The position numbers and the translations under genes were made by a program. The notes beneath the pieces were generated by a model, which did no database searches, was not told the origin of the DNA, and saw nothing but the letters and a program-made list of their open reading frames with translations. A stretch of 64,000 bases of DNA, from contig CAMUAR010000006.1 in assembly GCA_947086895.1 (NCBI GenBank), forward strand, positions 1-64,000, read 5' to 3'. Of this stretch, positions 35,720 to 45,025 are shown one piece after another. The DNA is from an uncultured Lachnospiraceae bacterium (GTDB taxonomy: Bacteria; Bacillota; Clostridia; Lachnospirales; Lachnospiraceae). Each line of letters opens with the position of its first letter. Within the stretch, counting starts at the first letter, position 1.

Positions 35720-36601
35720 ATGAAAAAAAATAGTTTACTTGGTGATAAGGGCAGAAAAAAGCGAAAAATCCGCGTGGAACTTTTCTTTTTGCTGCCAAGT
35801 CTGATCGGAGTGGCAATCTTTTATTTTATTCCGTTCTGCGATGTGCTGCTTCGCTCGTTTCGCCCTGAGTTCGGGAAAGGGTTTGCCGGATTTGAAAATT
35901 ATAAAATGGTTTTGGAAAATAAGGCGTTTGGGATTGCGGTAAAAAACACATTAAAATTTGTGATGATTTATATTCCAGTTTTGCTGGTGTTTTCTCTGAC
36001 TCTCGCTGTTTTCTTGGATTTTTTAAGAGGAAAACAAAAACTTTATAAAAAGATATTTTTATTGCCGATGGCGATTCCAGTGGCCTCCCTTGTGTTGATC
36101 TGGAAGGTGTTTTTTGATCAGTATGGATTGGTAAACCGGGTTTTGGCAGGTTTTGGAGTAATTGGTCCAGATTATTTTCATACGTCTTTTGCTTTTTTGG
36201 TACTTGGAATTACATATTTATGGAGAAATTTTGGGTATGATATGTTGCTATGGAAAACAGGAATTGATGCGATTGATGCGGAGCTGTATCAGGCAGCAGC
36301 GCTGGACGGCGCGGGATTTTTTAGACAATTTCGCTATATTACACTGCCGCAGTTAAAAGATATGGGCTTTGTGATTGTTGTAATTTCCGTGATTAACTCA
36401 TTTAAAGTATTTCGGGAAGCGTATTTGATCGGCGGCGATTATCCAAATCAGAGCATCTATATGCTTCAGCATTTATTTAACAACTGGTTTGTGCGGCTAG
36501 AGCTTGGAAAACTGACAGCAGCGGCAGTTATGCTGGCGTGCGTGGTATTTTTATTTATTGCGGGAGTAGAAAGAATTCTGGTTCCAAAAGAGAAAATATA
36601 A
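35720..36601 (+). CDS. Carbohydrate-type (CUT1) ABC permease, MalF/UgpA-like
   Basis: 293 aa, about six membrane helices. The EAA loop is present as AELYQAAALDGAGFFRQFRYITLP (about 200-223), the contact site for the ATPase. The N-terminal RVELFFLLPSLIGVAIFYFIPF segment is typical of MalF/LacF-type permeases. It would pair with the MalG-type permease at 38158. No ATPase is encoded nearby, so a shared MsmX-type ATPase elsewhere is expected, as is common for CUT1 systems in Firmicutes. ATG 35720 has AGAAAGG 9 bp upstream. Confidence 0.9.
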   Translation: MKKNSLLGDKGRKKRKIRVELFFLLPSLIGVAIFYFIPFCDVLLRSFRPEFGKGFAGFENYKMVLENKAFGIAVKNTLKFVMIYIPVLLVFSLTLAVFLDFLRGKQKLYKKIFLLPMAIPVASLVLIWKVFFDQYGLVNRVLAGFGVIGPDYFHTSFAFLVLGITYLWRNFGYDMLLWKTGIDAIDAELYQAAALDGAGFFRQFRYITLPQLKDMGFVIVVISVINSFKVFREAYLIGGDYPNQSIYMLQHLFNNWFVRLELGKLTAAAVMLACVVFLFIAGVERILVPKEKI

Positions 36602-36730
36602 AAGAAAGAGAGTGTGATGTTAAAACTAAAAAATACGGAAATATAGTTAAAAAATCAAATTAAAAGATAAAATAACTGCCTCATAAAACGATCGTCTTTG
36701 TTTTACTGTAAAACAAGAAAGGCGGGTGAA

Positions 36731-38056
36731 ATGCTGAAAAGATGTGGTTTCCTTTTTTTATATATCCTTTTGTGCAGCAGTCTGTTTTTTCAGTGTGAAA
36801 AATTATTGCTGGAGAAAAGAAAAACACAAGAACCATTCGAAAATTATACAGAAGAAAATATTCCTTCTGTATATACAAAATTCAACGAAAATGAACATTA
36901 TTGTAATGTAGTATTAAATAAAAACAATGAAATAGAGTATTATACATACAGCAGAGAATCGGGTGCCTGCAATCTCTGGAAATATACATTGATAAAAAAT
37001 CCAGAAGAGGGCAGTGATTCTGAAAATGCAGTTTCAGAAAACTGTACTTGCAGAAATAATGTTTTTAAAAATATTATTTGTGGAGATGCGGTTTCGAAAA
37101 GTGCAGTTTCAGGAAACTGTGCTTGTGAGAATAATGCTTCTGAAAATATTATTTGTGGAGATGCGGTTTCCAAAGGTGCAGTTTTAAACGAATGTATTTG
37201 TTTTTATTATTCTGCTTTTTGGAAGCGGGAGCCTGTTTCTTGGCTTGCAGAGCTTGCAGAAGAAATTAACGGTGAATATATTTATATTTTTGTCGGGGAA
37301 GATCAGGAGGATTATGCATGGTACATTGGAAAGGATAAAAATGCTCATTTGGTAAAGCGAATAAAAGATTCATCAGATAAGGATTCTTTTATAGAAATAA
37401 AAGAGTTAAACTGGCGCGATCCAGAATTTACGCAGGTAGCCGTTTTGGAAAATGGAAATATTGTTATTGCTGATCTTGGAAAAAAGTGCTTTATTTATGA
37501 TCAGAACAATGGAAGTCTTTTAACAAGTTTTGATATTGGATGGTATGAAAGTCTGTGCGTAGATAAAAACCAAGTTTATACTACCGACCGAACAGGCTCT
37601 TTTATCCAGCATTATAATGCTGCAAAGCAGGAATTTGAAGAAATGATTGCATCGGAGTTTGGAAATTCTGTTCAGATTGCTTGTCAGGAAAACGAACTTT
37701 ATCTCTGCTGTTGGAAAGGAATTTATCGCGCCAAGCAAAGTCAAGAAGGATTAAAGGATTGGCCAAACATTTTAAGCTCTTCAAAAGAGGATTGCAGTAT
37801 GATCGAAAATAAAAAAGAATTTCAAAAGATTTTGGATGCAGAAAAATTTTATTTTGCAGAGGAAACAAGAAATTTATTGAAGTTTTTTGTGGTGAACGAT
37901 GTATTTTATATTGTCTATAAAGAAGGTAAGGTGGATATAAAAAAATATGCACCAAAAGATTTTGAATGTAGTACAACAAATTTTCAAAGAATGTATTGCA
38001 TTATCAAGCCCTGGAAATTTGAGACGAGCAAAATGGATGGGTTTGAAAATTTTTAA
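36731..38056 (+). CDS. Propeller-like lipoprotein lacking the SBP half (truncated paralogue)
   Basis: 441 aa. Homologous to the N-terminal propeller-like part of the two lipoproteins upstream (EHYCNVVLNKNNEIEYYTYSR, VAVLENGNIVIADLGKKCFIYDQNNG, SLCVDKNQVYTTDRTGSFIQHYNA), but it ends at the point where the SBP domain should begin (YAPKDFECSTTNFQRMYCIIKPWKFETSKMDGFENF shows only a decayed relic). It has a hydrophobic N-terminus with FFQC at Cys22, a poor lipobox. Residues ~95-155 contain a Cys-rich insertion with a 75-bp DNA repeat. It lies between the two permease genes. It may be a functional accessory protein or a decaying copy. ATG 36731 follows GGCGGGTG. Confidence 0.65.
   Translation: MLKRCGFLFLYILLCSSLFFQCEKLLLEKRKTQEPFENYTEENIPSVYTKFNENEHYCNVVLNKNNEIEYYTYSRESGACNLWKYTLIKNPEEGSDSENAVSENCTCRNNVFKNIICGDAVSKSAVSGNCACENNASENIICGDAVSKGAVLNECICFYYSAFWKREPVSWLAELAEEINGEYIYIFVGEDQEDYAWYIGKDKNAHLVKRIKDSSDKDSFIEIKELNWRDPEFTQVAVLENGNIVIADLGKKCFIYDQNNGSLLTSFDIGWYESLCVDKNQVYTTDRTGSFIQHYNAAKQEFEEMIASEFGNSVQIACQENELYLCCWKGIYRAKQSQEGLKDWPNILSSSKEDCSMIENKKEFQKILDAEKFYFAEETRNLLKFFVVNDVFYIVYKEGKVDIKKYAPKDFECSTTNFQRMYCIIKPWKFETSKMDGFENF
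37037..37186 (+). repeat. 75-bp in-frame repeat inside the truncated lipoprotein gene
   Basis: Two units of 25 residues (NCTCRNNVFKNIICGDAV... and NCACENNASENIICGDAV...) encode Cys-rich sequence absent from the paralogues. A shorter relative (ENAVSE) precedes them. Confidence 0.7.
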
Positions 38057-38157
38057 AAGCAAATTGTAAAATTGGACATTAGAAATTTTCAAACTTGAAA
38101 TTTGTGTCAAAGTTCCCTTGATTAAAGTGCCGTTTATGCGGCGGAATGCGAGGAATT

Positions 38158-38997
38158 ATGTCAAGAAAATTGATTCATTTTGGAATGGCGATTCTAGTAC
38201 TTATTATTTTAGCGCCAATTTACATTACGTTTGTTCATTCTTTTATGGGAATGCGTGAGATTATGCTCGATATTGGGGGGATTTTGGGCGGGGGCGATCA
38301 AATGGTGTCGCTGCCCTTGCTGCCGTCATACCCGACATTGAGAAATTACAAGGAACTTTTATTGTATGCAGAAAGCTTTTATCGAATGTTCTGGAATTCT
38401 TTTTTACAGTCGGTTCCAACCGTATTAGGACAGGTGCTTGTCGCAGCTCCCGCGGCGTTTGTAATGGCAAAATATAATTTCAGGGGAAAACGAATCCTTT
38501 TTTGGATCTATCTGGCTGTAATGCTGATGCCGTTTCAGGTGTTGATGGTTTCCGAATATCTTATTTTAAAAAATCTATCTGTGATCAATACTCATCTTGC
38601 AATTATCCTGCCGGGAATTTTTGGGACTTATCCAGTTTTTATTTTAATGAAAGTATTTTTAAATATTCCTGATGATGTGATGGAGGCGGCAAGACTGGAT
38701 GGAGCGAACACAACAACTTTGCTGTGGAAGATTGGCGTGCCAATCGGCAAAGGGGGAATTGTATCCGTCGCGGTGTTAGATTTTCTGGAATGCATCAACA
38801 GCATTGAAGCGCCGCTTGTTTTTATCCGGGATAAAAGCTTGCTGCCGTTATCTTTATTTTTCCCCGCGATCTCCAGTGAAAATGTAGGAGAAGTATTTGC
38901 GGCATCAATCATTATTATGATACCGGCAGTACTTGTATTTTTCCTCGGAGATGAATATTTGGAAACAGGACTTCAGGCATTTCAAGTAAAATCATAA
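38158..38997 (+). CDS. Carbohydrate-type (CUT1) ABC permease, MalG-like
   Basis: 279 aa, six membrane helices. The EAA motif is seen as DDVMEAARLDGANTTTLLWKIGVP (about 175-198). The N-terminus (LIHFGMAILVLIILAPIYITFVHSFM) and the C-terminal GLQAFQVKS are typical of MalG/LacG-type subunits. Together with the 35720 permease it would form the translocation pore. GAGGA at 38150-38154 supports ATG 38158. The operon continues from the truncated lipoprotein gene across an AT-rich gap of 101 bp. Confidence 0.9.
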   Translation: MSRKLIHFGMAILVLIILAPIYITFVHSFMGMREIMLDIGGILGGGDQMVSLPLLPSYPTLRNYKELLLYAESFYRMFWNSFLQSVPTVLGQVLVAAPAAFVMAKYNFRGKRILFWIYLAVMLMPFQVLMVSEYLILKNLSVINTHLAIILPGIFGTYPVFILMKVFLNIPDDVMEAARLDGANTTTLLWKIGVPIGKGGIVSVAVLDFLECINSIEAPLVFIRDKSLLPLSLFFPAISSENVGEVFAASIIIMIPAVLVFFLGDEYLETGLQAFQVKS

Positions 38998-39113
38998 AAA
39001 GACAAAATAAGAAAATATGGAAGCAAAAAGGGGGATTTCAGCAAAAAATGAAATAAAGAAATAATTATAAAAAGGAAAAATTAAGAAAATATGAAGTGAA
39101 AAGGGGTATTTTA

Positions 39114-39818
39114 ATGAAAAATAAAATAAAAAAATTAACTTACATAATTTTGGTTGTTTTTTTGCTTGCTATGGGGGTTATGACAATTGTCTCGCGGGTG
39201 ATCAATGAATCTTATGTTCCGATTGTGGAAACAATGACGTCAAAGTCCGGTTTTCTTAAAGTAAATGCAGTTGGTCGCGGAGTGATTCAATTTGGGACAT
39301 TTTCGGATGAACGAATGGATAACAAAGTATTTGTGGAGGATACTTATTATGTAAAAGGAATTTTTTATGAGAAAGATTTTTTGGATTATGTCGCTTTGGG
39401 GGAGGATGTGTGGATTTCCGTGGATGGGGGAAACAGCGTTGTGCAGGGAAAACTTGTTGCGAAAATGTACGATTATAAGGAAGATTTTATAGAAGCGGTT
39501 GTCTTTTTGGAGGAAGGGCAGTATACCGTTGGAACTCCGGTGGAGTTTGTTTTGGAGAAGGCAAAAGTAAGGGGAAATTGTCTGATTCCAAATGAAACAA
39601 TTTATGAGGATGAGGACGGCAATAATTATGTCTATCTTTTGCAGCAGCGCGACAGTATTACAGGAAATTCAACCATCGCAGTAAAAACATTTGTTCATGT
39701 TTTGGTGTGGGGAGACTCAAAAGCTTCTATAGAAGAAGAACTGGATGCAAATGTAAAATTGATTGTAAGAAACGAAATTTTAAAGGATGGTCTGAAAGTG
39801 CGGGAAAAAGAGTGGTAG
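39114..39818 (+). CDS. Membrane-anchored protein resembling the C-terminal part of HlyD/RND adaptor proteins
   Basis: 234 aa. One N-terminal membrane helix (about 9-30), then a beta-rich extracytoplasmic region. GDG-like turns and LIPNETIYEDEDGNNYVYLLQQRDSITGNSTIAVKTFVHVLVWGDSKASI (about 160-210) follow the pattern of membrane-fusion-protein beta-barrel and membrane-proximal domains, although no coiled coil or lipoyl half-motif is seen. An accessory role beside an importer would be unusual. ATG 39114 has AAGGGGT at 39101-39107. Last gene of the putative operon; the assignment is by pattern only. Confidence 0.6.
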   Translation: MKNKIKKLTYIILVVFLLAMGVMTIVSRVINESYVPIVETMTSKSGFLKVNAVGRGVIQFGTFSDERMDNKVFVEDTYYVKGIFYEKDFLDYVALGEDVWISVDGGNSVVQGKLVAKMYDYKEDFIEAVVFLEEGQYTVGTPVEFVLEKAKVRGNCLIPNETIYEDEDGNNYVYLLQQRDSITGNSTIAVKTFVHVLVWGDSKASIEEELDANVKLIVRNEILKDGLKVREKEW

Positions 39819-39971
39819 GATTATTTCTGCCAATTCTATGCAAACATTGTTTAATATATTATAGTCGCTTGAACGAATCATAACAAGTGTTTGCGCAAGT
39901 TCTGCATTCAGTTTGACAATGAAAATTAGCTGCCCGTGTTCTCAAATAGAAATTTACATCTGCAAAGGTGC

Positions 39972-40000
39972 TTGAAATTCGCTAAAAAAGATGATATTAT
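39972..40000 (+). promoter_or_regulatory. pflB promoter
   Basis: TTGAAA 39972-39977, 17-bp spacer, TATTAT 39995-40000 with an upstream TG (39992-39993) giving an extended -10. The leader is ~107 nt. Confidence 0.65.
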
Positions 40001-40113
40001 GGTGGGCGGGAAAGCAGATCATAATGTTAGTACTGTAACATATAAGAAAAATTTTTTACATTTTTTTAAAAACTTGGTTTGCGCGTATAAAGGATACGCA
40101 GATAGGAGAAGCG

Positions 40114-42366
40114 ATGATAGAGAAAAAAGAATGGGCAGGTTTTCAGGGAACTGCATGGAAAGAGGAAGTAAATACCCGCGATTTTATTCAGAATAATTAT
40201 ACAGTTTACAATGGGGACGAGTCGTTTCTTGCTGACCCGACCGAAGCGACAGATAAGCTCTGGGGAAAGCTGAAGGAATTGCAGAAGGCAGAGCGCGCGA
40301 AGGGCGGAGTGCTCGATATGGATACGGATATTGTTTCCTCAATGACATCGCACGGTCCTGGATACATCTGCGAGGAATATAAGGATTTGGAAAAGGTGGT
40401 TGGTCTTCAGACAGACAAGCCGTTAAAAAGAGCGTTTATGCCGTTCGGCGGTATCAAGATGGCGCAGGAGTCCTGTGAAATGTACGGATACACGCCGGAT
40501 CCATCGTTTGACAAGATTTTTAACGACTATCATAAAACACATAACCAGGCAGTTTTTGACGCTTATACACCGGAGATGCGCAAGGCGCGCAAAAATAAAA
40601 TTATGACAGGGCTTCCGGATACTTACGGGCGCGGGCGCATTGTCGGAGATTACAGGCGCGTTGCACTTTATGGAATTGATTTTCTTGTTGCGGAAAAGAA
40701 AAAGGATCTGGCGCGCTGCGGCAACGGTACAATGACCGAGAAAGTAATTCGTCTGCGCGAGGAAATTGCGGAGCAGATTAAGGCTCTTGGAAAGATGAAA
40801 GAGATGGCAGCAATTTATGGCTGTGATATTTCCGCGCCTGCGGCAAATGCGCGCGAGGCTGTGCAGTGGCTGTATTTTGGCTATCTTGCCGCGATTAAAA
40901 CGCAGAACGGCGCAGCGATGAGCGTTGGGCGCGTTTCTACATTCCTTGATATTTATATTAAGAGAGATATGGATTTAGGGATTTTAACCGAGAAGGAAGC
41001 GCAGGAGCTGATCGACCATTTTACAATGAAGTGCAGAATGGTAAAATTTGCGCGTATCAAATCCTACAACGAACTGTTTTCCGGTGATCCGGTATGGGCG
41101 ACACTTGAGGTTGCCGGGCTTGGACAGGACGGACGTTCGATGGTGACAAAGACGGATTACCGCTTCCTTCATACTCTGGAAAATATGGGACCTTCCCCAG
41201 AGCCAAACTTGACCGTGCTGTACTCAAAGAGACTTCCTGATAACTTCCGCAGATACGCCTCTTATATTTCCGTAAAGACAAGCTCGATTCAGTATGAAAA
41301 CGATGATGTGATGAGACCGGTATGGGGCGATGATTATTCCATTTGCTGCTGTGTGTCCGCAACTCAGACCGGCAAGGAAATGCAGTTTTTCGGCGCGCGG
41401 GCAAATCTTGCAAAGTGCTTAAACTATGCGATTAACGGCGGTGTTGATATCAAATCAAAAGACCAGGTAGGTCCGGCATATCAGCCGATCACATCGGAGT
41501 ATTTGGATTACAGTGAAGTGATGGCAAAGTATGATAAGATGATGGACTGGCTGGCTGGTCTGTATGTCAATACGCTGAACCTGATTCACTATATGCATGA
41601 TAAATATTACTATGAGGCGGCGGAGATGGCGCTGATTGATACGGATGTGCGGCGGACATTTGCAACTGGTATTGCAGGATTTTCTCATGTTGTCGATTCG
41701 TTAAGTGCAATCAAATACGCAAAGGTAAAAACTGTGCGCGATGAGAGCGGGCTTGTTGTCAACTATGAAGTAGAAGGGGATTTCCCGCGCTATGGCAACG
41801 ATGACGACCGCGCGGATGATATTGCTGTCTGGCTGTTAAAAACATTTATGAACAAGCTTAGACAATATGAAACTTACCGTGATTCCGAGCCGACAACCTC
41901 AATTCTTACAATTACATCAAATGTAGTGTACGGCAAAGCGACAGGAGCGCTGCCGGATGGACGCCCTGCTGGCGCGCCGTTTGCGCCGGGCGCAAATCCA
42001 AGCTATGGAGCGGAGAAGAACGGTCTGCTTGCGTCGTTAAATTCCGTTGCAAAACTGCCTTATGAGTATGCGCTTGACGGTATTTCCAACACGCAGACGA
42101 TTCATCCAGATGCGCTTGGACACAGCGAGGAAGAGCAGGTAAAAAATCTTGTAATGGCGATGGATGGATATTTTGAGCGCGGAGCGCACCATTTAAATGT
42201 GAATGTGTTTGGTACAGACAAGCTTTACGATGCGATGGAACATCCTGAGAAAGAGGAGTATGCGAACTTTACCATCCGCGTTTCCGGGTATGCGGTAAAG
42301 TTTATTGATTTGACAAGAGAGCAGCAGCTTGACGTTATCGCAAGAACCTGCCACGGAAATCTGTAA
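40114..42366 (+). CDS. pflB: Formate C-acetyltransferase (pyruvate formate-lyase)
   Basis: 750 aa, full length. It converts pyruvate and CoA to acetyl-CoA and formate in anaerobic metabolism. The active-site cysteines lie in ICCCVSATQ (411-413), and the glycyl radical site is Gly725 in RVSGYAVKF near the C-terminus. The N-terminal [24 protein letters not shown] is typical. AGGAGA precedes ATG 40114. Its activase is encoded 94 bp downstream, so the pair is co-transcribed or co-regulated. Confidence 0.97.
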   Translation: MIEKKEWAGFQGTAWKEEVNTRDFIQNNYTVYNGDESFLADPTEATDKLWGKLKELQKAERAKGGVLDMDTDIVSSMTSHGPGYICEEYKDLEKVVGLQTDKPLKRAFMPFGGIKMAQESCEMYGYTPDPSFDKIFNDYHKTHNQAVFDAYTPEMRKARKNKIMTGLPDTYGRGRIVGDYRRVALYGIDFLVAEKKKDLARCGNGTMTEKVIRLREEIAEQIKALGKMKEMAAIYGCDISAPAANAREAVQWLYFGYLAAIKTQNGAAMSVGRVSTFLDIYIKRDMDLGILTEKEAQELIDHFTMKCRMVKFARIKSYNELFSGDPVWATLEVAGLGQDGRSMVTKTDYRFLHTLENMGPSPEPNLTVLYSKRLPDNFRRYASYISVKTSSIQYENDDVMRPVWGDDYSICCCVSATQTGKEMQFFGARANLAKCLNYAINGGVDIKSKDQVGPAYQPITSEYLDYSEVMAKYDKMMDWLAGLYVNTLNLIHYMHDKYYYEAAEMALIDTDVRRTFATGIAGFSHVVDSLSAIKYAKVKTVRDESGLVVNYEVEGDFPRYGNDDDRADDIAVWLLKTFMNKLRQYETYRDSEPTTSILTITSNVVYGKATGALPDGRPAGAPFAPGANPSYGAEKNGLLASLNSVAKLPYEYALDGISNTQTIHPDALGHSEEEQVKNLVMAMDGYFERGAHHLNVNVFGTDKLYDAMEHPEKEEYANFTIRVSGYAVKFIDLTREQQLDVIARTCHGNL

Positions 42367-42460
42367 GCGCGAACTTACTAAAATGTTCTGTGATTGAGTA
42401 AAAGCGGCGTAAAACCTCAGAAGAAAATCAGCAGTATTGCGATATGCAGGGAGGATTTTT

Positions 42461-43198
42461 ATGGGCTATATTCATTCTCTGGAAAGTTTCGGTTCAGTGG
42501 ACGGACCAGGGATTCGGTATTTGATCTTTTTTACCGGCTGTAATATGCGCTGTCAGTTCTGCCATAATCCAGATACCTGGGTGATGGAAAAGGGAACTGA
42601 GTACACGGCGGACGAACTGCTTGACAAGGCGGAGAGATACCGCAGTTATTGGGGGAACGAGGGCGGCATTACAGCGAGCGGCGGCGAGCCGCTTTTGCAG
42701 ATTGATTTTTTGCTGGAACTTTTTAAGAAGGCAAAACAGAGAAAAATTCATACTTGCCTTGACACTTCGGCGCAGCCATTTACGCGCGAAGGAATATTTT
42801 TCGAAAAGTTTCGTAAACTGATGGACTGCACAGACCTTGTACTGCTTGATATCAAGCAGATTTATGAGGATAAGCACCTTCTGTTGACGGGGCATTCCAA
42901 CAAGAATATTCTCGACTGTGCGCGGTATCTGGATGGAATCGGGAAACCGGTGTGGATTCGTCATGTACTTGTGCCAGGCGGAGCGGGAGCAAGCGACGAG
43001 GATCAACAGTTAAAGGAACTTGCGGCGTTTTTAAAGACGCTTCATAATATCGAGCGCGTTGACGTGCTTCCTTATCATACCTTTGGCGTGCATAAATGGG
43101 AACTTTTGGGGATTCCTTATCCGCTTGCAGGCGTTATGCCGCCAACTGCAGAGCGAATTGAGAATGCAAAGAGAATTCTTATGATAGACAATAAATAG
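42461..43198 (+). CDS. pflA: Pyruvate formate-lyase activating enzyme (radical SAM)
   Basis: 245 aa. CNMRCQFC supplies the 4Fe-4S cysteines (27, 31, 34); GGEP-type motif ASGGEPLLQ binds SAM; the N-terminal SLESFGSVDGPGIRYLIFFTGC is typical of PflA. It abstracts the hydrogen from Gly725 of PflB using SAM. GGGAGGA precedes ATG 42461, whereas the upstream in-frame ATG 42437 lacks one. Follows pflB as in most Firmicutes. Confidence 0.96.
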   Translation: MGYIHSLESFGSVDGPGIRYLIFFTGCNMRCQFCHNPDTWVMEKGTEYTADELLDKAERYRSYWGNEGGITASGGEPLLQIDFLLELFKKAKQRKIHTCLDTSAQPFTREGIFFEKFRKLMDCTDLVLLDIKQIYEDKHLLLTGHSNKNILDCARYLDGIGKPVWIRHVLVPGGAGASDEDQQLKELAAFLKTLHNIERVDVLPYHTFGVHKWELLGIPYPLAGVMPPTAERIENAKRILMIDNK

Positions 43199-43334
43199 AT
43201 TTATTTATTGAGAAAGAGAAGTAAAATGGTGATAGAACTGCAAATGGGCAGGCAGTAAGTTCTGTCTGTAATAAAACAGTCAGTGAAACACTAGAGTGAA
43301 AAGACATCCTTTTTGCAGAAGATAAAATCAGCCA

Positions 43335-43363
43335 TTGAATTTTGCCGTCCTACCTGCTATATT
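43335..43363 (+). promoter_or_regulatory. Promoter of the MATE gene, inside a terminator loop
   Basis: TTGAAT 43335-43340, 17-bp spacer, TATATT 43358-43363 with TGc extension. The -10 lies within the loop of the inverted repeat 43344-43392. Confidence 0.5.
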
Positions 43364-43399
43364 ATGTTGTTGCATAAAGCAGAAAGGACGGCATTTTTT
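43344..43399 (+). terminator. Terminator-like inverted repeat directly before the MATE start codon
   Basis: GCCGTCCT (43344-43351) pairs with AGGACGGC (43385-43392), with an inner CTGC/GCAG pairing. ATTTTTT follows and the ATG is at 43400. Transcripts reading through from pflBA would form the full hairpin, whereas transcripts from the embedded promoter lack the 5' arm. Confidence 0.6.
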
Positions 43400-44764
43400 A
43401 TGGCATCAAATCGAACGAAGGATATGACGGTTGGAAATCCGACAAAGCTGATTTTGCTTTTTTCCATCCCTCTTTTAATTGGAAATATTTTCCAGCAACT
43501 CTACAATATGGTTGATACAATTATTGTGGGGCGATGTATTGACACAGATGCGCTGGCGGCGGTTGGTCTGACAGGACCGATGTCTTTTCTTGTAATTGGT
43601 TTTGTCTCCGGTCTGACCAGCGGTTTTGCAGTGCTTGTGGCACAGCATTTCGGGGCGAAGGACGAGGAGGGAATGCGGCATTGTGTCGGTATTATTATAA
43701 TTTTGAGTGTGTTGGTTACCGTCGGAGTCACAGCACTTGCAGTAGGATTTACAAGACCGCTGCTGCGTCTGATCAATACGCCGGATAATGTATTTGAGCA
43801 GTCTTATCAATATATTGTAACAATATTTTTAGGAATCGGAGCGACCGTTTTATATAATGTGCTGGCGTGCATTCTGCGCGCGCTTGGAGACAGCAAAACG
43901 CCGCTTTATTTTCTTATGGTTTCTTCCGTTTTAAATATTGGGCTTGATTTTCTTTTTATTATGCAGTTTGGGCTTGGTGTGCGCGGAGCGGCACTTGCAA
44001 CGGTGTTGTCCCAGGGTGTGTCCGGCGTTTTGTGTTTTATCTACATCAAATGGAAATTTCCGATTTTGCATTTGTCAAAAAAAGATTTTTGCTGGGATAA
44101 AAAGCTTGCGTTAAAGCATCTTAGTATTGGTCTTCCGATGGCGTTTCAGTTTTCGATCACAGCGATCGGAGTAATTGTTTTGCAGGGGGCGCTTAACTTG
44201 TTTGGCTCAGAAAAGATTGCGGCTTACACAGCAGCGTCAAAGGTGGAGCAGTTAGTCAGCCAGCCAGCGGGTACATTCGGCATTACAATGGCCAATTATG
44301 CAGGGCAGAATCTTGGAGCCGGAAGGGTTGACCGCGTTCGCAAAGGCGTGAGACAGGCGACGATCTTAACGCTCTGCTTTGCCGTATTTGGAATGCTTGT
44401 TATGATGCTGCTTGGAAGCCAGCTTACAAAACTGTTTATCGAAGGGGAGGACATCGCGCAGGTGGAGGGAATTCTTGCTGCATCAAAACAATATTTAAAA
44501 ATTGTCGCTGCATTTTTCCCATTTCTTTTTGTGATTTTTATTTACCGGAACGCGATGCAGGGAATTGGACACAGCCTGATGCCGCTGATGGGCGGCGTGA
44601 CTGAACTTGTTGTGCGCTGCGTCGCGGCGGTTACGCTTCCGGGAATGCTTGGTTTTACTGGCGTGTGTCTGGCAGGACCGCTTGCGTGGGTATCCGCGGC
44701 GGTACTGTTGGGAATTTCCTATTTTATTATTATCCGAAAGGTGGAGCGGCAGTATTCAAAGTAG
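43400..44764 (+). CDS. MATE family efflux transporter
   Basis: 454 aa, 12 predicted helices in two homologous halves. The N-terminal LLFSIPLLIGNIFQQLYNMVDTIIVGRCI and the matching GLPMAFQFSITAIGVIVLQGALNLFG in the second half are typical of the DinF/NorM superfamily. It exports cationic or drug-like compounds with Na+ or H+ antiport; the specificity is not readable. ATG 43400 is chosen because the family N-terminus begins there. The Shine-Dalgarno (AAAGGA) lies in the 3' arm of the hairpin, so initiation may be structure-sensitive. Confidence 0.93.
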   Translation: MASNRTKDMTVGNPTKLILLFSIPLLIGNIFQQLYNMVDTIIVGRCIDTDALAAVGLTGPMSFLVIGFVSGLTSGFAVLVAQHFGAKDEEGMRHCVGIIIILSVLVTVGVTALAVGFTRPLLRLINTPDNVFEQSYQYIVTIFLGIGATVLYNVLACILRALGDSKTPLYFLMVSSVLNIGLDFLFIMQFGLGVRGAALATVLSQGVSGVLCFIYIKWKFPILHLSKKDFCWDKKLALKHLSIGLPMAFQFSITAIGVIVLQGALNLFGSEKIAAYTAASKVEQLVSQPAGTFGITMANYAGQNLGAGRVDRVRKGVRQATILTLCFAVFGMLVMMLLGSQLTKLFIEGEDIAQVEGILAASKQYLKIVAAFFPFLFVIFIYRNAMQGIGHSLMPLMGGVTELVVRCVAAVTLPGMLGFTGVCLAGPLAWVSAAVLLGISYFIIIRKVERQYSK

Positions 44765-45025
44765 TATATTAAATATTTTTGTATTGTTTTATTTATGTTG
44801 TTTTTATATTTAAAAGTCCGCAAATTACTTTACAGACAATTTTCTCTGCCACTTTATGATATTTTAATTTTTCTTTCTGTTTGCTTTATTGACTTTATGC
44901 ACCGCGCGAATTAAGATATTTCTGTAACGAGTCAGGCGGTGAGGAAAATTTACCATGACCTTGCGGGCGAATAAAATAAGCTGCTGAGAGAAAATTCTTC
45001 AGCTTGATGGGAATGGAGGCGGAGG

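Noticed and set aside
36697..36717. A fourth BlaI-type operator (TTGTTTTACTGTAAAACAA)
   Set aside because: The arms are GTTTTAC/GTAAAAC with a single-base spacer, unlike the 17-bp sites; there is also no promoter at this place.
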